From UBA2108 sp002713215 (GTDB taxonomy: Bacteria; Bacteroidota; Bacteroidia; Flavobacteriales_G; Salibacteraceae): DNA of 64,000 nucleotides. This document shows positions 41,764 through 50,432 of the stretch, piece after piece. The position numbers and the translations under genes were made by a program. Below the pieces are notes generated by a model that made no database searches, was not told the DNA's origin, and saw nothing but the letters and a program-made list of their open reading frames with translations. Location of the stretch: contig CALAPY010000092.1 of NCBI GenBank assembly GCA_937891015.1, forward strand, positions 1-64,000, in the 5' to 3' direction. Position 1 is the first letter of the stretch. Every line of letters starts with the position of its first letter.

Positions 41764-42948
41764 ATGAGAAATAAGCTGGTTATAAGTTCAATGGGTTCAA
41801 TTTCTCCATTGGGGTCGAGTGAGGAGGAAGTCAGGCAAAACTTGTTTTCTCCCCACACCTTTATTCAGAAAAATAATAGGGGTAATTGGGTTGGCGGGCT
41901 TAATAAAGATTCAAAAGAAAAAATCAAGCAGCTGATTAAACAGAATTCCAAATTCAAATTATTAGACCGAAGTGTACTGCTGGCCATCTATGCGTCGACG
42001 CAGGCCTGGAATACCAGGAAAGACCTTGGCCAAGTGAAAAATCTGAGCGCCGGAGTAAATATTGGATCTTCACGAGGTGCAACGGACATATTTGAAGACA
42101 AGCACAAAAGTTATCTGCAACATCCTGGAGAATTACCTGCTTCCCACACTTCACCAACAACTACATTAGGTGCTGTATCCAGCTGGGTTGGTAAGGAATT
42201 AAACATCAATGGCCCGGCTTTTAGCCATTCGGTTACTTGCAGTACTTCACTTTATGCCATTGGCAATGCAATGGCTTGGGTAAAAGCCGGTTTTTCTGAT
42301 TTGTTTATTGCAGGTGGCGCAGAGGCTCCGCTCACCCCATTTACCATAGATCAAATGAAAGCCCTGAAAATATACTCCGATTTGGATCAGGAGTATCCCA
42401 GTTTACCCCTTGGAACAAAGAACAAAAACACCATGGTGTTGGGTGAGGGTGCTGCTTCTTTTGTGATTGAGTCCCAGGAAAGCGCTATTAAATCAGGACT
42501 TGAGAACTGGGTTAATATCGACGGTATTGGGTTCGCCAACGAAAAAATGGACTCCCCTACTTCCATAAGTAAAGATGGGGTTGCTTTAAGCAAGTCTATG
42601 AAAATTGCACTGGGTCAGGATAAAAGTGACGTTGAAGTAGACCTGATTATAACGCATGCACCGGGTACAAAAAAGGGTGATGACGCTGAATTAAAAGCCA
42701 TTGAGTCGGTATTTGGGAATAGGAGGCCCAACATTATTTCTACCAAGTGGAAAACAGGGCACCTATTGGGAGCTTCTTCGGCATTGGCCATTGAGCAGGC
42801 CATTCATATGCTTAAAGCCAGGGAATATCCTTCTCTTCCCTACCCCAACGGTATTAAGAACGAAATAGAAACAGTAAATAAGATAATGATAAACAGTATT
42901 GGCTTTGGTGGGAATTCGGCCAGTATTATTTTATCATTGAACAATTAA
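41764..42948 (+). CDS. Beta-ketoacyl-ACP synthase of the biotin operon
   Basis: A 394-residue thiolase-fold condensing enzyme of the KAS I/II type. The catalytic Cys is in HSVTCSTSLYA (about 159), the second His is in TGHLLGAS (about 333) with Lys at 328/330. The first His lies in ITHAPGTKKGDDAE (about 298), where typical FabF has H directly before GT; here two residues (AP) intervene. Being between bioA and bioB, with no gap after bioA, it may build the pimelate chain, since bioC and bioH are not seen here. That role is inferred from position; a housekeeping FabF role is less likely. Confidence 0.85.
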   Translation: MRNKLVISSMGSISPLGSSEEEVRQNLFSPHTFIQKNNRGNWVGGLNKDSKEKIKQLIKQNSKFKLLDRSVLLAIYASTQAWNTRKDLGQVKNLSAGVNIGSSRGATDIFEDKHKSYLQHPGELPASHTSPTTTLGAVSSWVGKELNINGPAFSHSVTCSTSLYAIGNAMAWVKAGFSDLFIAGGAEAPLTPFTIDQMKALKIYSDLDQEYPSLPLGTKNKNTMVLGEGAASFVIESQESAIKSGLENWVNIDGIGFANEKMDSPTSISKDGVALSKSMKIALGQDKSDVEVDLIITHAPGTKKGDDAELKAIESVFGNRRPNIISTKWKTGHLLGASSALAIEQAIHMLKAREYPSLPYPNGIKNEIETVNKIMINSIGFGGNSASIILSLNN

Positions 42949-42999
42949 ATTAAAGGTGGTTTAGGGCCTTAATGTGCTCTACTCCAGTAAAGATTAGAA

Positions 43000-43980
43000 A
43001 TGGAAAACTTAAGGTACGACTGGACAATTGAAGAACTAAAAGCCATTTACAATAAACCTTTGTTGGATCTTGTATATGAAGCGGCAACAGTTCATCGCGA
43101 AAATTTTAACGCTAGAGAAGTACAGCGAAGCACATTACTTTCTATAAAAACAGGTGGTTGTGTTGAAGATTGCGCCTATTGCCCACAAGCGGCCAGGTAT
43201 TCTACCGGCGTGAATACACATAAATTGCTTCCTGTGGAAACCGTATTGGAAGCGGCACAAAAAGCCAAGGACGATGGGTCTTCTCGTTTTTGCATGGGTG
43301 CTGCCTGGAGAGAGGTTCGGGATAACCGGGACTTTGATAAGGTTATCGACATGGTAAAGGGCGTTAGTGATATGGGACTAGAGGTCTGCAGTACACTAGG
43401 AATGATAACTGACGAACAAGCTAAAAAACTAAAAGATGCCGGACTGGATGCATACAACCACAACCTGGATACTTCCGAAGAGTATTACAAAGAAATTATA
43501 TCGACTCGCGAATACGATAACCGCCTGCAGTCAATTGAAAATACACGCAAGGCAGGAATTACCGTCTGTTCTGGTGGAATAATCGGTATGGGAGAAAGCG
43601 TTGAGGACCGAATGGGGCTTATTCAAACACTTTCGTCACTTAACCCTCACCCGGAATCAGTTCCGATTAACATACTGGTCCCGGTAGAAGGAACACCTCT
43701 GGAAAACTGTGAGAAAATATCGGTTTGGGAAATGGTAAGAATGGTTGCCACCGCACGAATTGTATTTCAAAAAAGTTTGGTGCGGTTGAGTGCCGGAAGA
43801 AAAGATTTAACGGACGTAGAACAAGGATTCTGCTTTTTGGCCGGTGCCAATTCTATTTTTGCGGGTGATGAGTTGCTAACCACACCTAACCCTGCGTTTA
43901 ATGCTGATAAGGAACTTTTTGAAACCTTAGGACTGGTGAACATGCCATCAAAAAAGATAAAGGAAGTAGCACCTGTTTAA
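43000..43980 (+). CDS. bioB: Biotin synthase
   Basis: Radical SAM enzyme inserting sulfur into dethiobiotin. The cluster motif Cys54-x3-Cys58-x2-Cys61 (CVEDCAYC) is present, along with YNHNLDTS and the Arg/Cys ligands of the 2Fe-2S cluster in the C-terminal half (e.g. RLSAGR). 326 residues. It closes the leuS-bioF-D-A-KAS-bioB run; a 51-bp gap before it contains no recognisable operator. Confidence 0.97.
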   Translation: MENLRYDWTIEELKAIYNKPLLDLVYEAATVHRENFNAREVQRSTLLSIKTGGCVEDCAYCPQAARYSTGVNTHKLLPVETVLEAAQKAKDDGSSRFCMGAAWREVRDNRDFDKVIDMVKGVSDMGLEVCSTLGMITDEQAKKLKDAGLDAYNHNLDTSEEYYKEIISTREYDNRLQSIENTRKAGITVCSGGIIGMGESVEDRMGLIQTLSSLNPHPESVPINILVPVEGTPLENCEKISVWEMVRMVATARIVFQKSLVRLSAGRKDLTDVEQGFCFLAGANSIFAGDELLTTPNPAFNADKELFETLGLVNMPSKKIKEVAPV

Positions 43981-43988
43981 GGTTCTTT

Positions 43989-44651
43989 CTATTTAGCGGT
44001 ACCGTTGTAGGTTATGGTCCACGCGAGAGAATCAATTTGCGGATCCCTTCCCGATAGGGTAAAGTTAAACGACCTGGTTCTTTGGCTATAAGAGCCGCTT
44101 CCTGAAGTAATCAGCTCAAGCCTCGATGGTTGCAGGTTTGTTACTTCACTAAAAACAAAACCGGTATCCTTATCTCCCACAACCAAGGCTCTAAAAGTAC
44201 CCCTGGAAAACGCTACTTTAATCTGCTTTGTACTGGTTGGTGCAATAGTAACTGCTCCTGAATACTCTTTATTTAAAACGGTACTATCGGGATAATTTTC
44301 CAAATACTCACCGGAATAAATTCCTTCTGATGGTCCGGTCAAATCATTCAAAAAAGTACCAATGGTTCGTTTTAATTCATCCTCTTTCTTTTTATTCTTC
44401 ACGGTAAGCGAAACCATGTACGTTCCTTCATCTTTATAGGCATGAACCGGGTTTGCCAGCGCAGATGTTTCTCCATCACCAAAATCCCATAGGTATTCCT
44501 GGGCATTCACAGAACAATCGTTAAACTTATATAACTCGTTGGTCTCCAAGCGTTCACCAATGGTGAAGCAAGCAACAGGCTCGTTGTTATTGCATGAGCT
44601 TAGGAAGAAAATGCACAGCGCAAATAAGAAGGTAGATTGAAGTTTATTCAC
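43989..44651 (-). CDS. PKD-domain lipoprotein
   Basis: A 220-residue lipoprotein (lipobox FLSSC, Cys about 20) with one PKD domain (about 40-105, YLWDFGDGETSALANPVHAYKDEG) and a C-terminal beta-rich domain with SGSYSQRTRSFNFTLSG. It probably acts as a cell-surface binding protein; no enzymatic motif. The start codon is GTG (44651), preceded by TAAATTCG and AACC, an arrangement like that before the two kinase genes at the left end. Confidence 0.8.
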   Translation of the reverse strand: MNKLQSTFLFALCIFFLSSCNNNEPVACFTIGERLETNELYKFNDCSVNAQEYLWDFGDGETSALANPVHAYKDEGTYMVSLTVKNKKKEDELKRTIGTFLNDLTGPSEGIYSGEYLENYPDSTVLNKEYSGAVTIAPTSTKQIKVAFSRGTFRALVVGDKDTGFVFSEVTNLQPSRLELITSGSGSYSQRTRSFNFTLSGRDPQIDSLAWTITYNGTAK

Positions 44652-44655
44652 GGTT

Positions 44656-44663
44656 CGAATTTA
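44656..44663 (-). promoter_or_regulatory. TAnnTTCG variant -7 box before the GTG start
   Basis: Minus-strand TAAATTCG followed by AACC and GTG at 44651. The last 8 nt before the start (TTCGAACC) are identical to those before both kinase copies. Confidence 0.35.
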
Positions 44664-44668
44664 CCAAT

Positions 44669-44700
44669 AAAAAAGGGGCTGCCAAATGACGCCCCTTTCA
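44669..44700 (-). terminator. Intrinsic terminator after the PpiD-like gene
   Basis: Minus-strand GAAAGGGGC and GCCCCTTTT arms around an 11-nt loop, followed by TTTATTG, 20 bp after the stop codon. Confidence 0.8.
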
Positions 44701-44719
44701 AATCATTTATAGCGAGGTT

Positions 44720-46828
44720 CTAATAGAACTTGTGGCGGCTATCAACCACTCCACCTTTTTCTTTTAGAGCTTCAAATACTTCATAGTCTACCCGGCTGGC
44801 TAAGTTTCTACCTACCTGATCACGGGTAATCTCCAGGGTTGTGTTTTCGTCTGCGGGCATTATTTTGTCTACCCTAACAATGTAAACACCGTTTTCGCCA
44901 TCCACGACTTCACTTTCCTGTCCTTCTTCCAAGCCGAAAATCATTCCTAAAATTTTAGCCTCCGGACCAATTCCGGGAATTGAAAAGCTACTGAAGTTGA
45001 TATCGGTAGAGGTTTTAACTCCAGTTCCAATTGCCTGCGCAATTTCTTCAACTCCGGCATCAGCACCCATTTTGCTTCTGATCAATTCAGCTTTCTTTTC
45101 CTTTATTACCTTTTCGGTCACTTTGTCTTTCACCTCTTCGAAAGGAAGGGTGCCTTCTTCTTTTACCGAAGAAAGAGCAGCAATTATGAACTGGGTCCCC
45201 ATTTCATATACATCAGATACTTCACCAATGTTTGCGTCATAAGACCAACGGATCAACTGACGTGGGCTTTCCAAATTACCAAGCACCTTGTCCTGAACCC
45301 GAATGTAATCGAACTCCTGGATTTCAACCGCCGGATTTTCCTCAGCTGCTTTTACAAATGCATCGAGCGTACTATTTTGAATGGCAAACTCTGAAGCTAG
45401 GTTATATTGTTTTTCAAAGGTCTCTTCACTTGGCTCAATGATTCTCTCTATACTAACTGTTTCGATCTTTTCCTTCTCTTCCGTCTTATTGGTAATTTCA
45501 ATGAGGTGATAGCCATATTGTGTTTTTACAATCGGTAGATCGCCTACGTTTCCATTAAAACAAGCCCTGTCAAATTCAGGTACCATTTGACCCTGAGTGA
45601 ACCATTCCAAATCTCCACCATTTCGTGCAGAACCTAAATCCGCACTTAAATCAGTGGCTAATTGTGCAAAATCAGCTCCGTTTTGAATGGCTTCTTTAAG
45701 GCTGTCCATTCGTACTCTAATTACAGTAGTATCTTCCGTTTCACTCGGCTGAAGCAAAATATGCCTTGCTCTTACTGAGTCTGGAACCAATACGGTTCCC
45801 AATTTTTTGGTCAACTTAAACGTTCCATTAGCGCCATAAGGACCAAAAACGGTTCCGTTTTCTGCCGCAAAAATTAATGAGTCAATATCATCGGGTAGTT
45901 CATATCGTTTGAAACGCTGAAAACTATTTCTTGAATCCGAGTTTTGAAGAGCAAACAAAGTATCGTTATCCGCAGCTTCAAACTCAGGCTTCATTTTGCC
46001 TACCATTTGTTTTATTCTTTCAAGATCGGCCTCCGTTGGGGTTACATTCCACGAAATCAACTTGATTCCCCTTGTAGTTTCATTTTGAGAAAACTCTTTA
46101 TCCGATTTATGGGCATTGTAGTAGCTTTGAAGATCGGCATCGTCATACGAAACTTCATCATTGGTTATTTCGTCATAGCTCATTCCAGCATAACTGATGC
46201 TTACCCTTTTATTTTCTTCCACTGAACTTTGCTCAGCGTCGAAGTTAGAAACGTAAAGTCCGCGCTTAATAGCGTTGTTGTATTTGTTACTTAAAATGGT
46301 TTGTCGAATTGCATCTTCAACCGGATACCAGTTTTCTGGGGTTTCACCACCAAGAATTTGTTTGATGTAGAAAAGAACTTTTTGTGAGTTAAGACCTCCT
46401 GTTGCCGGATCTCTCAATTGATCATATACCTGGTTGGTTTGGGGATTCGTGAAGTATTGATTCAGTACCGCATTGTTTGGGTTGTTCTTAATTTCTTCCC
46501 AAAGTTCTTCATCGGTTACAGAAATTCCGATTTTAGCATACTCAGTTTCAACCAACTTTTCCTGCAATAACTGGTTCCAAACCCGATTACGCATTTGATC
46601 CATCTGTTGCCCGCTTACATCCTGACCGTTGGAAGCTTCTGATAATCGCCGCTCAAATTCCTGAATTGAAATTTTCACTCCGTTTATCTCTCCCACATCA
46701 GTATCCGGCTGGCTAAAAATATTGCTGTTTCCACTCAAAAGGTCACTACCAATAAAAGCTACCATAGCAAAGGCCACTACTCCAATCATAAGTCCCGACC
46801 TGTTGCGTATCTGTCCTATTACTCCCAT
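44720..46828 (-). CDS. PpiD-like periplasmic peptidyl-prolyl isomerase/foldase
   Basis: A 702-residue membrane-anchored chaperone: short cytoplasmic N-terminus, one membrane helix (about 13-32), SurA_N-like helical region with VNGxxIS-type pattern (GEINGVKISIQEFERR), a parvulin domain (about 350-445, RARHILLQPSET ... GGDLEWFTQGQMVPEF ... QYGYHLIEI), and a further C-terminal parvulin-like repeat (about 560-680). It should help outer-membrane and secreted proteins leave the Sec translocon. A TATATTCG box lies 26 nt upstream. Confidence 0.9.
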   Translation of the reverse strand: MGVIGQIRNRSGLMIGVVAFAMVAFIGSDLLSGNSNIFSQPDTDVGEINGVKISIQEFERRLSEASNGQDVSGQQMDQMRNRVWNQLLQEKLVETEYAKIGISVTDEELWEEIKNNPNNAVLNQYFTNPQTNQVYDQLRDPATGGLNSQKVLFYIKQILGGETPENWYPVEDAIRQTILSNKYNNAIKRGLYVSNFDAEQSSVEENKRVSISYAGMSYDEITNDEVSYDDADLQSYYNAHKSDKEFSQNETTRGIKLISWNVTPTEADLERIKQMVGKMKPEFEAADNDTLFALQNSDSRNSFQRFKRYELPDDIDSLIFAAENGTVFGPYGANGTFKLTKKLGTVLVPDSVRARHILLQPSETEDTTVIRVRMDSLKEAIQNGADFAQLATDLSADLGSARNGGDLEWFTQGQMVPEFDRACFNGNVGDLPIVKTQYGYHLIEITNKTEEKEKIETVSIERIIEPSEETFEKQYNLASEFAIQNSTLDAFVKAAEENPAVEIQEFDYIRVQDKVLGNLESPRQLIRWSYDANIGEVSDVYEMGTQFIIAALSSVKEEGTLPFEEVKDKVTEKVIKEKKAELIRSKMGADAGVEEIAQAIGTGVKTSTDINFSSFSIPGIGPEAKILGMIFGLEEGQESEVVDGENGVYIVRVDKIMPADENTTLEITRDQVGRNLASRVDYEVFEALKEKGGVVDSRHKFY

Positions 46829-46958
46829 TTATCTTAGGTTCAAAATTTGGACCGCGAATATACAATCATTGCCGATTAAATTCAAAAATTGAACATTTCT
46901 TAACTTGTTGTTTGTTAGTGGTTTATAAAATTGTGGTTTTGTCCAGTGTAAGTTTTGG

Positions 46959-48224
46959 CTAATTCGGGGGGCTATTTGTAATTAAAACGCTTTCTATCTT
47001 ATTATCAGATACTTGCTCAATGGTAAAAATAAAACCTTCAATTTCCAGTACTTCTCCTTGGTCGGGAATACTCTCCTGAAAATGGGTAATTAAACCCCCT
47101 AGGGTTTCATAATCAGGGTTTTCTGGTAGTTCAAGTTGATACTCCATATTTAGGTGGTCTACCTCCAGCCGAGCAGAAAAACGATACCTTCCCTCTCCGA
47201 GGTCTTCCTCTATCTCATAATCCTTATCGTGTTCGTCTTCTATTTCACCAACAATTTCTTCAATGAGGTCTTCTGTTGTAACTATTCCTGCTGTACCTCC
47301 AAATTCATCGAGAACAACGGCTATACTTCTTTTGTTTTTATTCAAAATCTTAAGCGCATCACTGGCGGTCATTGCTTCGGGAATAAGCGAAATTGGTAAA
47401 AGAATTTCTTTAATCGACTTGGGTGATTTCAAGAGCTCGAAAGAATGTACGTAGCCAATTATATTATCCATTCCCTCTCTATAAATCAAGACCTTGGATA
47501 ACCCTGTTTCTATGAACAACTCCCTCACTTTTTCAAGTTCTTCATCTTCAGAAACAGCCTTCACTTCCGTTCTTGGAACCATACACTCCCGGACTTTTAC
47601 TTCATTAAATTCCAGTGCATTTTGAAGAATCTGAACCTCGTGCTCCAGTTCATCTTTATTGTTTGTTTTCGATGTCGCCTCTCGTAAGTACTGATCCAAA
47701 TCCACTTTCCCAAACACCACCTGCTTATTACTGAGGTCTTCCTTTATTATGTACTTCAAAATGAAATTAGTAATGCCCATCGTAATAAATACAATAGGAG
47801 ATAAAACGCTATAAATAATGACCGTAGGAATGGCAAAAACGTTGAGTGTTCTATTGGGGTTAATCCTAAATATTGTTTTGGGTAAAAATTCAGCGGTAAC
47901 CAAAACCAGGGTTGTAGAAATTACCGTTTGAAGTAAAAAAATGGCGAATTTATTGGGAATCGCCGCTGCTATTAATGGTTCTAAAGCAAGCGCCATAAAA
48001 TAACCATAGATAACTAAGGCAATGTTGTTGCCTATGAGCATTGTAGAAATAAATTCCCTTTCGTGTTTAACGAAGTAGGAATAGATCGATGCTGCAATTT
48101 CACCTCCCTTTTTGTCTAATTCAATTTTTAGTTTGTTGGAACTGATAAAGGCTATTTCCATTCCAGAAAAAAAGGCGGAAAAAAGTAGGGAAAGAAGAAT
48201 TATCAAAAACGAATTCTCGTCCAT
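46959..48224 (-). CDS. CNNM/CBS-domain transporter (CorC/HlyC family)
   Basis: A 421-residue protein with a DUF21/CNNM membrane domain (about 1-150, starting FLIILLSLLFSAFFSGMEIAF), a CBS pair (about 205-330, with VPRTEV and VVLDEFGGTAGIVTTEDL) and a C-terminal CorC_HlyC domain. Family members export Mg or other divalent ions. GldE of gliding bacteria is a relative, but there is no gldD or ssb beside it. It has its own -7 box 17 nt upstream. Confidence 0.9.
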   Translation of the reverse strand: MDENSFLIILLSLLFSAFFSGMEIAFISSNKLKIELDKKGGEIAASIYSYFVKHEREFISTMLIGNNIALVIYGYFMALALEPLIAAAIPNKFAIFLLQTVISTTLVLVTAEFLPKTIFRINPNRTLNVFAIPTVIIYSVLSPIVFITMGITNFILKYIIKEDLSNKQVVFGKVDLDQYLREATSKTNNKDELEHEVQILQNALEFNEVKVRECMVPRTEVKAVSEDEELEKVRELFIETGLSKVLIYREGMDNIIGYVHSFELLKSPKSIKEILLPISLIPEAMTASDALKILNKNKRSIAVVLDEFGGTAGIVTTEDLIEEIVGEIEDEHDKDYEIEEDLGEGRYRFSARLEVDHLNMEYQLELPENPDYETLGGLITHFQESIPDQGEVLEIEGFIFTIEQVSDNKIESVLITNSPPN

Positions 48225-48241
48225 AAATTGGATATCGCTAT

Positions 48242-48249
48242 CAAATATA
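48242..48249 (-). promoter_or_regulatory. TAnnTTTG -7 box for the CNNM gene
   Basis: Minus-strand TATATTTG, 17 nt before the ATG at 48224, placed just before the end of the upstream small membrane gene. Confidence 0.55.
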
Positions 48250-48260
48250 AAGGATGAGTC

Positions 48261-48467
48261 TTACTTCTCGCCGTTTTCTTGATCCTGTTTTTTCAACTTG
48301 CCATCATACCATTTTCTCATTCCAAACAACACAAATGCCAATATGGGCATATAGTAAGTCATGGGTTCAACCTCATCAGAGGTCATTGTTTTGTAAATGG
48401 CATATATGGTCGTTAAGATTCCTATGGTTAGCCAGAAGTAGACAATATATATGTTATACTTTTTCAT
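48261..48467 (-). CDS. Small two-helix membrane protein
   Basis: A 68-residue protein with two membrane helices (about 5-24 and 35-52) and a charged Lys/Gln/Glu tail. No family name recognised, but I recall a short membrane gene in this place between lptC and the CNNM gene in related genomes. Function unknown. Confidence 0.7.
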   Translation of the reverse strand: MKKYNIYIVYFWLTIGILTTIYAIYKTMTSDEVEPMTYYMPILAFVLFGMRKWYDGKLKKQDQENGEK

Positions 48468-48504
48468 GATTTATCTTTTATTAAGCTAATCCGGAGGGTG
48501 AAAC

Positions 48505-49089
48505 CTACTCCTCCAGCTCTTCATTATCCTCTCCTTTTACAGAAATTACCCCCCTAATATTGGTAATCCTGTATTTGGTGAACGAGTCGTTCGACTCGAG
48601 TCCATCACCGTAAATAATTTCATCCGGAGTGGTTATTTTAACATACTCTTCGGTAAATATTCTGCTCTCCTCCCGATACCAGGTTAGCATTTCGGTGTTA
48701 AGGGTTTCGTCTTTATTGTTCTTTACCTCAACGTTGTTCTTCACCACAATTCTTTTTTCTTCCGGGTAGTTAATTCCGTAATCGGCTTTCAATGTCGATT
48801 CCGGTGCTCCGGTAGAGTCAAACATGGTTAAAACCAGGCCTTCAGGAAATTCAACAAATGGATTATCGGCATCGGTAAACCTCAACATTTTTGGGGTGGT
48901 TACCTTGATTTTTAGCAGGGCTGAATCACTAAAAAGGATGGTCGTATTTATTGATATTTCCGTTGGTTTTAAGGAGTCCGATTCTAAAACGGGTAATTCG
49001 GTGGTGTCATTTCCGCAAGAAAACAAGAGTGCCGCAACCAAGGTTGCGGCACTTACTACTGATAGTATTTTAACAGCGGAGTTTATCAA
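48505..49089 (-). CDS. lptC: LPS export protein LptC
   Basis: A 194-residue lipoprotein-like or anchored periplasmic protein (LLFSC near residue 25) with the LptC beta-jellyroll pattern: STLKADYGINYPEEKRIVVKNNVEVKNNKDETLNTEMLTW split over about residues 100-140, and a terminal G.xxSNDSFTKYRI. LptC passes lipopolysaccharide from LptBFG to LptA. The Cys at the end of the first helix suggests lipidation, a Bacteroidota feature. Other lpt genes are not here. Confidence 0.88.
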   Translation of the reverse strand: MINSAVKILSVVSAATLVAALLFSCGNDTTELPVLESDSLKPTEISINTTILFSDSALLKIKVTTPKMLRFTDADNPFVEFPEGLVLTMFDSTGAPESTLKADYGINYPEEKRIVVKNNVEVKNNKDETLNTEMLTWYREESRIFTEEYVKITTPDEIIYGDGLESNDSFTKYRITNIRGVISVKGEDNEELEE

Positions 49090-49095
49090 TATGTT

Positions 49096-50421
49096 TTAGT
49101 TAAATCTTGCTGTGGTAGTTTCGTTAATCCAACCTTTTACGGTATAACTATCCCCCTCGTTAATTCCGTAGAAAAAGCAATCTTGCTTTCCCGGAAACCT
49201 GCTCTTGGCTTTAGCAATTTTATTTCCAATTTTTTCTTTCAAACTTGGGTCTTTTGCCAAGGCTATTTGATATTTATCTACTGCAGCCCAGTTTCCGGCT
49301 CTTTTATCACAATCATTATCCCCACATGAACTGGCTCCTCCAAAATACGCATCACCAATCATCATGTAAGCCTCTCCGTTAGATTTATCTACCGATAAAG
49401 CTCGACTGGCCATCAACTTCGCTTTTGCATATTGGCCATTGCTCAAATAGCAATACCCTGCTCTTAATGCGGCTTTAATCTTAAACGGCGCTTTATCGAC
49501 CTCTGGTAATGAATCAGCCAGTGCAAATGCTTCCAAATAGTAATCTATCGCCTCCGGACATTTTTGTTTTTTCACATACCAATTGGCAATACTCCATGCG
49601 GCTAGTGGTGAAGGGGAAAGCTCCTGAAGTCGCTTAGCCACAGCAATATAAAAATCCGAATCCTCGCACTCTTTAGCATTTAACAATTCCAGAACTCCGC
49701 GAATCATTTCTGCATCATTCTGGTTTGCTTCAAACCTTGGTTTAAATGCGGTTACAAGATCCTCACAACTTGCCACTTCCTTGAAGAACTGAAGTAAGTT
49801 TTCGTTACTGGTTTTGTAATTGTTTATTTTCTTTTCACTCTTACCGTTTTTAATGTTGTAATCGGCAATCGCTTTTAAGATGGCATACAATTCAATAACA
49901 TCAGTTTTGGTACACTTGCCCTGCTTGTACATAGCATACCGTGCTTTGTACATATAAACAATGGCACCGGCACCCATTTTATTTCCACGAAGTTTTAGTG
50001 CTTCTTCAAACATTTCATAGGCTATTTCCGGTTGCTTTGGACGGTATTTAATGTGATCGCTTGCCTTCTTTTCAAGTACAAAACCTCGCTGACCAAAGTG
50101 CTCGATTCGCATGTCATAAACCGCCATTAAGGAGTCGACCAACAACTCCTTAAGCTCTGGGTTTCCTTTAGCTGCCTTAATTTTTGCCTTATAGATTTTG
50201 GGTACTTTCTGGTACGCACCTTTTCTTGCCTTTGGGCATATTTCAAATAAAATCTTATAGTACTTCAGGGCTTCGTTGTATTGCTTGTTTTTATAGTTCT
50301 CATCCCCCAATGAAATACTCTGGATACAGTTTACACTATCCTCAGGCGTTGCGCCAAATTTTTGGGCACTCACACTCATTGCTCCAAACAGAAATAATCC
50401 TAACAATAATTTCACTCTCAT
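49096..50421 (-). CDS. Exported TPR-repeat protein
   Basis: A 441-residue secreted protein with a signal peptide (ends near SVSAQ) and about eight TPR-like helical hairpins, e.g. NKQYNEALKYYKILFEICP and QKCPEAIDYYLEAFALAD. Several cysteines lie in the C-terminal third. It probably scaffolds a periplasmic or outer-membrane complex. It lies between an OMP and lptC in the coaX-to-lptC operon. Confidence 0.82.
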   Translation of the reverse strand: MRVKLLLGLFLFGAMSVSAQKFGATPEDSVNCIQSISLGDENYKNKQYNEALKYYKILFEICPKARKGAYQKVPKIYKAKIKAAKGNPELKELLVDSLMAVYDMRIEHFGQRGFVLEKKASDHIKYRPKQPEIAYEMFEEALKLRGNKMGAGAIVYMYKARYAMYKQGKCTKTDVIELYAILKAIADYNIKNGKSEKKINNYKTSNENLLQFFKEVASCEDLVTAFKPRFEANQNDAEMIRGVLELLNAKECEDSDFYIAVAKRLQELSPSPLAAWSIANWYVKKQKCPEAIDYYLEAFALADSLPEVDKAPFKIKAALRAGYCYLSNGQYAKAKLMASRALSVDKSNGEAYMMIGDAYFGGASSCGDNDCDKRAGNWAAVDKYQIALAKDPSLKEKIGNKIAKAKSRFPGKQDCFFYGINEGDSYTVKGWINETTTARFN

Positions 50422-50432
50422 CTTTTCTTGTT

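Noticed and set aside
42949..42999. Possible biotin operator or riboswitch before bioB
   Set aside because: Only 51 bp, with no palindrome of BirA type and no structured leader; likewise nothing convincing before leuS-bioF.
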